A DNA stretch of 61,882 nt from Alphaproteobacteria bacterium. GTDB taxonomy: Bacteria > Pseudomonadota > Alphaproteobacteria > TMED109. This document shows, piece by piece, positions 40,271 to 47,739 of the stretch. The notes beneath the pieces were generated by a model. It searched no databases. It had not been told where the DNA came from and saw nothing but the letters and a program-made list of their open reading frames with translations. Within the stretch, counting starts at the first letter, position 1. Every line of letters begins with the position of its first letter. Location: the NCBI GenBank assembly GCA_029247025.1, contig JAQWLZ010000001.1, positions 1-61,882 on the forward strand, written 5' to 3'. Both the position numbers and the translations under genes were made by a program.

Positions 40271-41102
40271 AAAAATAATAATACTCTTATTCATTTTTAT
40301 AATATTAAATAAAAATGATGCTTTTAGTAATGAAAACGGAAAGATACTATCTTTTGTTGCTGGTTGTTATGGTTGCCATACAAATAATACCGAAAAACCT
40401 TTTGGTGGTGGTTATAAAATTAAAACAAAGTTTGGCGTTTTTATTTCACCTAATATAAGTAAAGACAGCTTAAATGGAATAGGCACTTGGAATAAGGAAG
40501 ATTTTATAAAAGCTGTAAAAAAAGGAATTAGTCCTAATAATAGACCATATTATCCTGCATTTCCTTATAATTGGTATGTCAATATGAGTGAAAATGATAT
40601 TTTAGACATATATGAATATATATATAGTTTGCCAGCAATTAGTAATAAAACAACTAATCATGATTTAAAATTTCCTTATAATATAAGAGAATTATTATGG
40701 TTTTGGAAGTTTATAGACAAAATAGTTAGTAATAAAAAAGATATAGATAATAGCAAACAATATAAAAGAGGAGAGTATTTAGTAAATTCGGTAGCGCATT
40801 GCGGCGCCTGCCATTCTCCACGAACTTTTCTATCAATAATAAAAGATTATAATAATCTTTCTGGGCAAAAGGAAAGTTCGAAAATATTAAATGACGCCAT
40901 TCCAAATATTTCTAATGATATAAATAATGGTATAGGCTTATGGTCAAATTCTGATTTAATATTTTTTCTTCAAACAGGAATTAAGCCAAACGGAGATTTT
41001 GCTGAAGAGAATATGTCTTTAATAATTGAAAATGGCACTAAATATTTGAGCCTTAATGACTTAAAAGAAATAACAAAATATATATTAAAGAATAATAATT
41101 AA
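40230..41102 (+). CDS. Di-heme cytochrome c
   Basis: A 290-residue protein with a basic N-terminus and one hydrophobic signal or anchor segment (about 14-27), then two class-I heme domains. The heme motifs are CYGCH near 46 and CGACH near 192. Spacing, and phrases such as FGVFISPNISKD and AFPYNWYVNMSENDILDIYEYI, resemble the cytochrome subunits of membrane alcohol or sugar dehydrogenases. The best start is GTG at 40230 with AGGA eight bases upstream, overlapping the preceding gene by 41 bases. It is a plausible electron acceptor for a PQQ- or flavin-dependent dehydrogenase, but none is encoded here. Confidence 0.87.
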   Translation: MAPVIINLEKRKIKKIIILLFIFIILNKNDAFSNENGKILSFVAGCYGCHTNNTEKPFGGGYKIKTKFGVFISPNISKDSLNGIGTWNKEDFIKAVKKGISPNNRPYYPAFPYNWYVNMSENDILDIYEYIYSLPAISNKTTNHDLKFPYNIRELLWFWKFIDKIVSNKKDIDNSKQYKRGEYLVNSVAHCGACHSPRTFLSIIKDYNNLSGQKESSKILNDAIPNISNDINNGIGLWSNSDLIFFLQTGIKPNGDFAEENMSLIIENGTKYLSLNDLKEITKYILKNNN

Positions 41103-41111
41103 AAATTAAAT

Positions 41112-41624
41112 TTAAATATTTTTTGAATCAAAATAATCAGCTAAAATTCCTACTCTTGGAGAAATTTGATCCCATCTTTTAATATTTAGTAGAATAAGAA
41201 TTGCATTAGATGTGGATAAATTACTATTTAAAACTTTATCATAACCTTCGGCATAACTGCTAACTAATGTTAAGGCTAATTCCTGTAAACTTGGTTGATG
41301 ACCAATTATACCTACATTATTAAATTTATCATCTAAACAAGACAGATAATTAATAAGCATTTTATCAGATGCTCCATAAAGTTTTTTATCAACTATTTTA
41401 TTTACGGAATAATTTAAATCATGTGATATAATATCCATAGTTTGAAGAGTTCGGAGTGAAGAAGAACAGAATAAAGCCTCTAAATTTGAGGTTTTGTTTT
41501 TTAACCACTTGTTCAAATTATTAGCTCTTTTTATACCTTTATTTAATAACTTTCTATCATGGTCATCAATCTCATATGATGATGACTCTGCTTTTGCATG
41601 GCGAATGATATATAAGTATTTCAT
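41112..41624 (-). CDS. sixA: SixA-type histidine phosphatase
   Basis: A 170-residue phosphohistidine phosphatase of the histidine-phosphatase superfamily. The catalytic RHAKAESS motif is at the N-terminus (His8), and the second histidine is in NVGIIGHQPSLQEL near 108. Small members like this remove phosphate from histidine phosphotransfer proteins, such as PTS components. It is the last gene of the sox/transsulfuration run, three bases after the upstream PLP enzyme. Its relation to sulfur metabolism is unclear. Confidence 0.87.
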   Translation of the reverse strand: MKYLYIIRHAKAESSSYEIDDHDRKLLNKGIKRANNLNKWLKNKTSNLEALFCSSSLRTLQTMDIISHDLNYSVNKIVDKKLYGASDKMLINYLSCLDDKFNNVGIIGHQPSLQELALTLVSSYAEGYDKVLNSNLSTSNAILILLNIKRWDQISPRVGILADYFDSKNI

Positions 41625-41627
41625 ATA

Positions 41628-42803
41628 TCACATGTCCTTAACTGCTAATATAGCTCTCTCTAGATCATTTATTAAATCATCAATATGCTCTACTCCAACT
41701 GATAACCTAATTAGGCCATCTTCAATTCCTAGATCTTCTCTTACATTTTTAGGTACTGCGGCATGAGTCATAATAGCAGGATGTTCTATCAAACTTTCAA
41801 CTCCACCTAATGATTCAGCTAATTGAAAAATCTGACATGTTTCCAAAAAACGTTTAGCTTTATCTAAGCCTCCAGATAAAACACAAGTTACTATCCCTCC
41901 AAATCCGTTCATTTGTTTTTTTGCAGTTTTATATCCTTCATGATTTTCTAAACCTGGGTAATATACTTTATTAATAATACTTTTTTCAGATAAATATTCA
42001 GCTATTTGCATTGCATTACTACAATGACGTTCCATTCTTAAAGAGAGCGTTTTTAATCCTCTTAATGCAAAAAATGCGTCAAAAGGACCTTGAACTGCTC
42101 CTACTGAATTTTGTAAATAAGCAATTTTCTCAGCTTGCTCTTCTAAGGAACATACTACAATTCCACCAACCATATCAGAATGTCCATTTAAAAATTTTGT
42201 AGCTGAATGAACAACTATATCAAATCCATGTTCTATTGGTCTTTGAATATATGGGCTACAAAAAGTATTATCAGCTACAGTAATAATATTATATTTCTTT
42301 GCTACCTTTGCTATATATTCTAAATCGACAATTTTTAACATTGGATTAGTAGGAGTTTCTATCCATATCATTTTAGTATTTTTGGTTATTAATTTTTCTA
42401 AATTTGAATTAATAGATAAATCACCAAAATTAAATTGTAAATTTGAAGTTCTTTTTCTAACATTTTCAAATAATCTTCTCGACCCACCATATAAATCATC
42501 CATTGCTAAAACTTCATCACCAGAATCAAGTAAAGACAGAACAGTATCAGCTGCAGCTAATCCTGAAGCAAATGCAAAAGCACTTTTACCTCCCTCTAAA
42601 TCAGCCATGCACATTTCATATGCTTTACGAGTAGGATTACCTGTTCGAGCATATTCATAACCCTTATGAACTCCTGGACTATCCTGCACAAAAGTTGAAG
42701 ATGCATAAATAGGAGTCATAATTGCCCCAGTGGATGGATCAGGAGATTGACCTGCATGAATAGTTCTTGTCGCAAACTTTGATTTTGGAAGATTAGAAAC
42801 CAT
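41628..42803 (-). CDS. Cystathionine gamma-lyase / gamma-synthase (PLP enzyme)
   Basis: A 391-residue Cys/Met-metabolism PLP enzyme. The PLP-binding lysine is in VVHSATKFLNGHSDMVGG near 204. YEYARTGNPTRKAYE and FASGLAAADTVLSLL are typical, as is the C-terminal SLGGVESLIEHPAIMTHA. Gamma-lyase (cystathionine to cysteine) and gamma-synthase cannot be told apart by eye. The gene directly upstream is a cystathionine beta-synthase-like enzyme, which favours the gamma-lyase role of reverse transsulfuration. Gap to the upstream gene is 26 bases. Confidence 0.9.
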   Translation of the reverse strand: MVSNLPKSKFATRTIHAGQSPDPSTGAIMTPIYASSTFVQDSPGVHKGYEYARTGNPTRKAYEMCMADLEGGKSAFAFASGLAAADTVLSLLDSGDEVLAMDDLYGGSRRLFENVRKRTSNLQFNFGDLSINSNLEKLITKNTKMIWIETPTNPMLKIVDLEYIAKVAKKYNIITVADNTFCSPYIQRPIEHGFDIVVHSATKFLNGHSDMVGGIVVCSLEEQAEKIAYLQNSVGAVQGPFDAFFALRGLKTLSLRMERHCSNAMQIAEYLSEKSIINKVYYPGLENHEGYKTAKKQMNGFGGIVTCVLSGGLDKAKRFLETCQIFQLAESLGGVESLIEHPAIMTHAAVPKNVREDLGIEDGLIRLSVGVEHIDDLINDLERAILAVKDM

Positions 42804-42829
42804 TTAAATATTCCTTTAATAAATTTTTA

Positions 42830-43807
42830 TTAATTATAGTTATTATCAGCTAACCATTTTTTATCATATATTTTTAAATATTTATTACCAGTATCACAAA
42901 CTAATGTAACAACATTTTTAGGTTTAGTTTGTTCTTTACAATACTTTATAGCAGCAGCAATTAATGTTCCACTTGAACTTCCAGATAAAACACCTTCTTT
43001 CTTTAAAACTAAATTACATGTATTTAAAGCCTCTTTATCGGATATTGCATAAGCATGCGTTATAATGGGAAAATCAAGTAAAGGAGGGATATAATCTTCG
43101 CCTATTCCTTCAACTAACCAACTTCCAACATTATCTGGTATAATTCCAGTTTTAAATTTTGGCTCTAAAATTGAGCCTACAGGATCTGCTAACACGATAT
43201 CGCAATTCTTATTTACATCTCTTAATGCCTTACCTACTCCAGTAATAGTACCTCCTGTTCCCACACCAGCACAAAATGCATCAACTTTATTAGATAATTG
43301 ATCTAATATTTCTGGTCCAGTCCACTCATAATGTGCTTGTAAATTAGCATGATTTCCAAATTGATTAATATATAGTGATCCCTCATGTTTACTAGCAATA
43401 GACTCTGCTAAATCTGCATAATATTCAGGATGACCCTTTTCTACATCTGAACGTGTAATTACTACTTCAGCCCCAAGTGCTTCTAAATGAATTATCTTTT
43501 CTTTTGCCATTTTATCTGGCACCACTATAAGGCACTTATATCCTCTTAGTAATGCTATCAAAGCAAGTCCAATTCCTGTATTGCCCGCCGTAGCTTCAAT
43601 AATTAAACCTCCTTTTTTTAAGTCTCCATTATTTTCAGCTTTCTCAATCATGTACTTTGCCGGCCGGTCTTTAATTGAACCACCTGGATTTTGAGACTCT
43701 AATTTTAAAAATAATTTACATAAGCCTGTATCTATATTCATAACCTCTAGCAAAGGAGTATTTCCTATCAAGTCTAAGACTGAGTTAGTTGGCTGTTGTA
43801 TGCCCAT
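42830..43807 (-). CDS. Cystathionine beta-synthase-like / cysteine synthase family enzyme
   Basis: A 325-residue fold-type II PLP enzyme. The PLP lysine is in NPGGSIKDRPAKYMIE near 47. GNTGIGLALIALLRGY and GTGGTITGVGKAL bind the cofactor phosphate and substrate. The stretches VEGIGEDYIPPLLD and KEGVLSGSSSGTLI, and an ending near IYDKKWLADN, resemble the catalytic core of cystathionine beta-synthase more than CysK. No CBS regulatory domain follows. It probably makes cystathionine from homocysteine and serine, or cysteine from O-acetylserine and sulfide. It sits 27 bases after soxA on the same strand. Confidence 0.88.
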   Translation of the reverse strand: MGIQQPTNSVLDLIGNTPLLEVMNIDTGLCKLFLKLESQNPGGSIKDRPAKYMIEKAENNGDLKKGGLIIEATAGNTGIGLALIALLRGYKCLIVVPDKMAKEKIIHLEALGAEVVITRSDVEKGHPEYYADLAESIASKHEGSLYINQFGNHANLQAHYEWTGPEILDQLSNKVDAFCAGVGTGGTITGVGKALRDVNKNCDIVLADPVGSILEPKFKTGIIPDNVGSWLVEGIGEDYIPPLLDFPIITHAYAISDKEALNTCNLVLKKEGVLSGSSSGTLIAAAIKYCKEQTKPKNVVTLVCDTGNKYLKIYDKKWLADNNYN

Positions 43808-43834
43808 AATAATTCCTGTTTATTTTGATTTTTG

Positions 43835-44638
43835 TTATCTTCTTACAGAAGGACTTTCTAAAAGAAGTCCATTCCCTCTCCATGCAATATAAAGCTGTAA
43901 TGCATTATAGTCATCATGTCCAATTTTTAAAGGTTCAGCTCTTGCTTGATTATTACAAAATTGAAACCTTCTGTGAACAGAAGCAATATTTTCCCATCTC
44001 ATTAAATAAGACGGAAAACCATTAATATGCCCCTGACTAATTTTTTCAGCTCTCAAATAATTTCCTGCTAAATTATCATGACACTGATTACAAGCTAAAT
44101 TCATTTGTCCTACTCTCTCAAAATAAATTTCTTTTCCTCTATTAAAATACTTTTGAGCCTCTGCTTCAATACTAACACTCATTGGCAGGCCTCTAGAAAT
44201 ATAAGTTATAAAACTAGACAAAGATAATAAATTATTACTTTCTAATAAATAGGGTTCTGCATTCATATTATTATCTAAACAAATATTTATTTTTTGTTCT
44301 AAATTAATTAATTTATTTTTATAAATTTTTGGATAAGTAGTTGCTACACCAATCAATGAGTTATTATTTTTATTGTGACAATTAGAACAAGCAATATTAT
44401 TATTCCCAATATGTGTGTTAAATAGCTCACTTCCTCTTTCAACCCAAATCATTCCAGGGTTTTCAAACTCATCTAGCTCTATAGCTCTTGTTTCTTCTCT
44501 AGAAAAATAGCTACCAGATTTTAATTCACTTTTTTTGTAAGGTTTTTCAGAGTTCTTATAATTAGATTTTTCTTCAGCTACTAAATCTAAAGAAGAAAAT
44601 AATATTAAAGCAAAAAAAAATTTAATTAAATAAGACAT
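43835..44638 (-). CDS. soxA: Sulfur-oxidation di-heme cytochrome SoxA
   Basis: A 267-residue periplasmic subunit of SoxAX, which attaches thiosulfate to the SoxY cysteine oxidatively. It has a signal peptide (1-21), two heme motifs, CSNCH near 81 and CNQCH near 183, and the conserved FCNNQARAEP near 228. The Cys of that last motif is the heme-ligating persulfide cysteine in known SoxA. PSYLMRWENIASVHRRF and LQLYIAWRGNG are also typical. Its ATG directly abuts the soxZ stop. No soxB lies nearby. Confidence 0.93.
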   Translation of the reverse strand: MSYLIKFFFALILFSSLDLVAEEKSNYKNSEKPYKKSELKSGSYFSREETRAIELDEFENPGMIWVERGSELFNTHIGNNNIACSNCHNKNNNSLIGVATTYPKIYKNKLINLEQKINICLDNNMNAEPYLLESNNLLSLSSFITYISRGLPMSVSIEAEAQKYFNRGKEIYFERVGQMNLACNQCHDNLAGNYLRAEKISQGHINGFPSYLMRWENIASVHRRFQFCNNQARAEPLKIGHDDYNALQLYIAWRGNGLLLESPSVRR

Positions 44639-45049
44639 TTACATAATATCTTTACTAGAATTTATGCTATCTATTTTTATAGGCAATATTTCTTTACCAT
44701 CATTATCATAAACGACCAGGACCGCTTTTTTATAGCTAGATTGCCCATAGTCATCAACCCATTCTACTTCTACCAATCCAGAAGTAATAGCCTTCATTTT
44801 AAAAGACATAAAGGGATTTGCAGAAACACCAGAATACCATTGACTTCTATAAATTTGCATTCCGTTAAAACGACAAATTACCGTATCTATAATTTTTTTG
44901 GGATATATAACACCAGTTTCGGGGTCTCTTCTTACTCCAGGCTCCATAACATGCTCTGCCATAGTTTTAATTGTTATAATTTCTCCTTTATTAGCACTTT
45001 TAGGAACTTTTAAACGTCTTCTCCAATTTTTTCTTTCTTCATCTGCCAT
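44639..45049 (-). CDS. soxZ: Thiosulfate-oxidation carrier subunit SoxZ
   Basis: A 136-residue Ig-like partner of SoxY. Family stretches are RLKVPKSANKGEIITIKTMAEHVMEPG, DTVICRFNGMQIYRSQWYSGVSANPFMSF and VEVEWVDDYGQSSYKKAVL. About 25 extra C-terminal residues (YDNDGKEILPIKIDS onward) extend beyond the usual SoxZ length. It has no signal peptide, as expected, since SoxZ is exported bound to SoxY via Tat. Its start shares a base with the soxY stop. Confidence 0.93.
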   Translation of the reverse strand: MADEERKNWRRRLKVPKSANKGEIITIKTMAEHVMEPGVRRDPETGVIYPKKIIDTVICRFNGMQIYRSQWYSGVSANPFMSFKMKAITSGLVEVEWVDDYGQSSYKKAVLVVYDNDGKEILPIKIDSINSSKDIM

Positions 45050-45591
45050 TAACTACAAGCCCCAATAGTTACATCCACATAAGACTTTGCTTCACCTACC
45101 GTTCCATCATCCATCTCCGCAATAGCAACTATATTAGAACTAGTTCGCATTCTAATTCTAATAGATACACTTGCTTCTCCAGAAAAAGGTGTGAAATAAA
45201 ATTTAGCAATTTCAGGAAAAGGGTTATCTAAAACTAATATATGAACAGTTTTAGGAAAATCATTCTTCTTCATAGAACAATTTACAGAGAAACTTATTGG
45301 TACTGTATTACCATTTTCAGCTATATCAGGTGCTTTTAAACTGATTAAATTTTTTCTTATTTCTCTGCCTTTAATAATATTTTTAACTATTCTTTGGGCC
45401 TCTTCAGGGTCAGGTTCTATTCTGAAAGTTTGACGATATGTTTGAAAACGATCTCTAAAAGGCTGACCTGCTTTAAATTCAGCTAATGTAGACTTACTAC
45501 ATAAAGCAATAAAAAAACCTGACAAAAAAGAAAAAACCTTTCTTCTACTATAACTTTTATTATTTATATTCATATTTAACCTTACATCCAT
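45049..45591 (-). CDS. soxY: Thiosulfate-oxidation carrier protein SoxY
   Basis: A sulfur-carrier protein of about 180 residues with a twin-arginine-type signal (YSRRKVFSFLSGFF). The Ig-like carrier domain includes ENGNTVPISFSVNCSM and TFRIEPDPEEAQRIV. The C-terminus is VTIGACS, so the swinging-arm cysteine is present but the usual GGCGG ending is altered. I use the ATG at 45591, overlapping the soxX stop (TGATG). A second ATG at 45573 (MNINNKSYSRR), with TAAGG six bases upstream, is also plausible. The arm cysteine would carry thiosulfate-derived sulfur between Sox enzymes. Confidence 0.9.
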   Translation of the reverse strand: MDVRLNMNINNKSYSRRKVFSFLSGFFIALCSKSTLAEFKAGQPFRDRFQTYRQTFRIEPDPEEAQRIVKNIIKGREIRKNLISLKAPDIAENGNTVPISFSVNCSMKKNDFPKTVHILVLDNPFPEIAKFYFTPFSGEASVSIRIRMRTSSNIVAIAEMDDGTVGEAKSYVDVTIGACS

Positions 45592-46040
45592 CAATCTTTA
45601 AGAGTGGCTAACCAACTAATTACATCTTCTATGTCTTGGGCCGATAAAATTGATTTTTCTGTATATTTTTTATCTACTCTTTTTAATCCTCTTACTTTAT
45701 AAAAAGCTGGCATTACACTGTCAGGGTTTAATACATAAGGGTTTACTAACCTAAGCCTTAGTTCTGCAATTGTATAACGGTTCCCAATGCCTGCCAAACT
45801 TGGCCCTATATTTCCTTGAAACATATCATCGTGCATAGGAACTTTATGACATGCTAAACAATTACCTTGCCTTGAAAGCGCCACCTCACGTCCATTTTTT
45901 ATATCACCTTCTCTATTAGTCAATGAATATGGAATGGAATAATCAATTATATCGTATGATATCAAATCGTCATTTGCATTAACATAACTCACTAAAAAAT
46001 ATATATTTGTTATTATTATAATTAATGTTCTTAAACACAT
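45591..46040 (-). CDS. soxX: Sulfur-oxidation mono-heme cytochrome SoxX
   Basis: A 149-residue periplasmic class-I cytochrome, partner of SoxA. It has a signal peptide (about 1-22), the heme motif NCLACHKVPMHDDMFQGNIGPSLAGIGNRY near residue 57 (axial His visible), and the distal methionine in NPDSVMPAFYKVRGL. It is the first gene of the leftward sox run, behind a 207-base AT-rich divergent region shared with the CoA transferase. Confidence 0.92.
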   Translation of the reverse strand: MCLRTLIIIITNIYFLVSYVNANDDLISYDIIDYSIPYSLTNREGDIKNGREVALSRQGNCLACHKVPMHDDMFQGNIGPSLAGIGNRYTIAELRLRLVNPYVLNPDSVMPAFYKVRGLKRVDKKYTEKSILSAQDIEDVISWLATLKD

Positions 46041-46086
46041 CTAATTTCTCAAATATAATCAATAATATCTTATATTATTATATAGA

Positions 46087-46109
46087 ATATTGTTTCAATA
46101 AACCAATAT
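46087..46109. promoter_or_regulatory. Dyad ATATTG-N11-CAATAT in the soxX / CoA-transferase region
   Basis: A 6-bp inverted repeat with an 11-base spacer, containing an inner ATTG-TTT-CAAT. It lies 47 bases upstream of soxX and 139 bases before the divergent CoA transferase. sox operons are often repressed by ArsR-type SoxR proteins that bind AT-rich dyads, but no such regulator is in the window. Low confidence. Confidence 0.25.
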
Positions 46110-46247
46110 ATGATTATAAAGAATAAATAACTATTATAAAGATAATAGCATTATTAATAATTCTAATCAGAATAAAAACTAAAATATAATATTAAATTGT
46201 TAAAAATATTTTTTAAATTATTATATATTATATATATGGAGATTTAA

Positions 46248-47363
46248 ATGAAACCACTTGATGGAATTAAAGTAATAGACTTATCTACTCTACTACCTGG
46301 ACCTTTAGCTACTTTAATTCTAGCAGAAGCAGGAGCTGAAGTAATAAAGGTTGAAAGAATAGGAGGAGAAGATATGAGAAGATCTCCCCCATTTATTGAT
46401 GGTGAGAGTATTCTCTTCGCAATTCTTAATAGAGGAAAACGTTCTATAGAATTAAACATAAAATCTAAGGAAGGCTATGAAAAAATAGCTAAGTTAATTA
46501 AATCAGCTGATATTGTTGTAGATCAGTTTAGGCCAGGAGTTATGGAACGATTAGGCCTTGATTTTAAAAGTTTAATAAAAATTAAACCTAATATTATTCA
46601 TTGTTCTATAACAGGGTATGGCCAAAATGGTCCTAAAAAATTAGTTGCGGCACATGATTTAAACTATATGGCTGAATCGGGGTTACTGTCTCTTGCAAAA
46701 GAAAAAGACGGCTCTCCAGCAATGCCTAATACGCAAATAGCTGATATTGCAGGAGGAAGTTACCCTGCTGTGATTAATATACTTTTAGCATTGAGAGAAG
46801 TTGAAAAAACTGGAAAAGGAAAATTCTTAGATATCTCTATGACAGATAATCTTTTTCCTTTCATGTGGATGGCATTAGGCTTAACTGCTAATAAATTCTA
46901 TTCCAAAGGTGGAGATTTGCAATTGACTGGGGCTAGTCCACGGTACGGAATATATGAGACTTTAGATAAAGGCTATATAGCTTTAGGAGCATTAGAAGAA
47001 AAATTCTGGCTAAGGTTTTGTGAAGTTATAAACTTACCAAATAAATTGATAAATGATAATATTAATCCAAATGAAACAAAAGAAACAATAGTAAAAATAA
47101 TTAAAAATAAGAATACAAAAACATGGAAAGATATTTTAGCTAATGAACAAAATATATGTTGTTCTATTGTAAATTCATTAGAGGAAGCTATGCAAGATTC
47201 TCAAATTATAGAAAGAGAATTATTATCTGCAAAAATGAAATTAGGAAATACAGAGATTTTTCCTATGCCAACTCCTTTAGCTCCTACTTGGAGACCAAAA
47301 AAAATACTTGAAAATGCTCCTAAATTAGGCGAAGCAAATTCTTTTTATATGGAAAAATTATGA
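46248..47363 (+). CDS. CaiB/BaiF-family CoA transferase
   Basis: A 371-residue class III CoA transferase, moving CoA between carboxylic acids, or an alpha-methylacyl-CoA racemase-like member. Marks are LDGIKVIDLSTLLPGPLATLILAEAGAEVIKVE, GKRSIELNIKSKEG, SITGYGQNGP and the catalytic aspartate in QIADIAGGSYPAV near 166. The substrate cannot be read. A GGAG Shine-Dalgarno precedes the ATG. Its stop overlaps the next gene (ATGA). Confidence 0.92.
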   Translation: MKPLDGIKVIDLSTLLPGPLATLILAEAGAEVIKVERIGGEDMRRSPPFIDGESILFAILNRGKRSIELNIKSKEGYEKIAKLIKSADIVVDQFRPGVMERLGLDFKSLIKIKPNIIHCSITGYGQNGPKKLVAAHDLNYMAESGLLSLAKEKDGSPAMPNTQIADIAGGSYPAVINILLALREVEKTGKGKFLDISMTDNLFPFMWMALGLTANKFYSKGGDLQLTGASPRYGIYETLDKGYIALGALEEKFWLRFCEVINLPNKLINDNINPNETKETIVKIIKNKNTKTWKDILANEQNICCSIVNSLEEAMQDSQIIERELLSAKMKLGNTEIFPMPTPLAPTWRPKKILENAPKLGEANSFYMEKL

Positions 47364-47722
47364 AAAATAAAACAGTACATATAATATCAGATTCCTTTTC
47401 TTTAAATAAAATTAAAGAATTTTCTAACGTAAATATAATTAATATTTTAGTTACAGACAAGAATAGCTTATCGGAAGAAATATTAGCCGCATCAAAAAAT
47501 ACTGATTTAATAATTTTAGTAAATTTAATTAATATTTTTGATGAAAATATAATGAATGATATAAAAAAACTAAATTGCAATTTACTGTATTGTTCAGAGC
47601 ATTTTTTTGAAAAAGAAAATAAAGTCAATACAATTGCTACTTTAACACCGTATGTGATTCAAGGTTTTAAAAGTGAAACTAATAATGTTTTATATGAAGC
47701 AATAAAAGAAATAATTAAATAA
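47360..47722 (+). CDS. Unrecognised 120-residue cytoplasmic protein
   Basis: I do not recognise a family. The 120-residue sequence has alternating beta-type hydrophobic runs and helices (KTVHIISDSFSL, NIINILVTD, TDLIILVNLINIF, NCNLLYCSEHFF). This suggests a small Rossmann-like or flavodoxin-like half-domain with no obvious cofactor motif, signal peptide or membrane segment. It overlaps the CoA transferase stop by four bases and ends 17 bases before hisC, so it is probably a real, co-transcribed gene. Confidence 0.6.
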   Translation: MKNKTVHIISDSFSLNKIKEFSNVNIINILVTDKNSLSEEILAASKNTDLIILVNLINIFDENIMNDIKKLNCNLLYCSEHFFEKENKVNTIATLTPYVIQGFKSETNNVLYEAIKEIIK

Positions 47723-47739
47723 ATTTATGGAGATAGAAT

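Noticed and set aside
44639-45049. soxZ as a SoxYZ fusion or truncated soxY.
   Set aside because: Separate complete soxY and soxZ frames are present. The extra residues are only a C-terminal extension.
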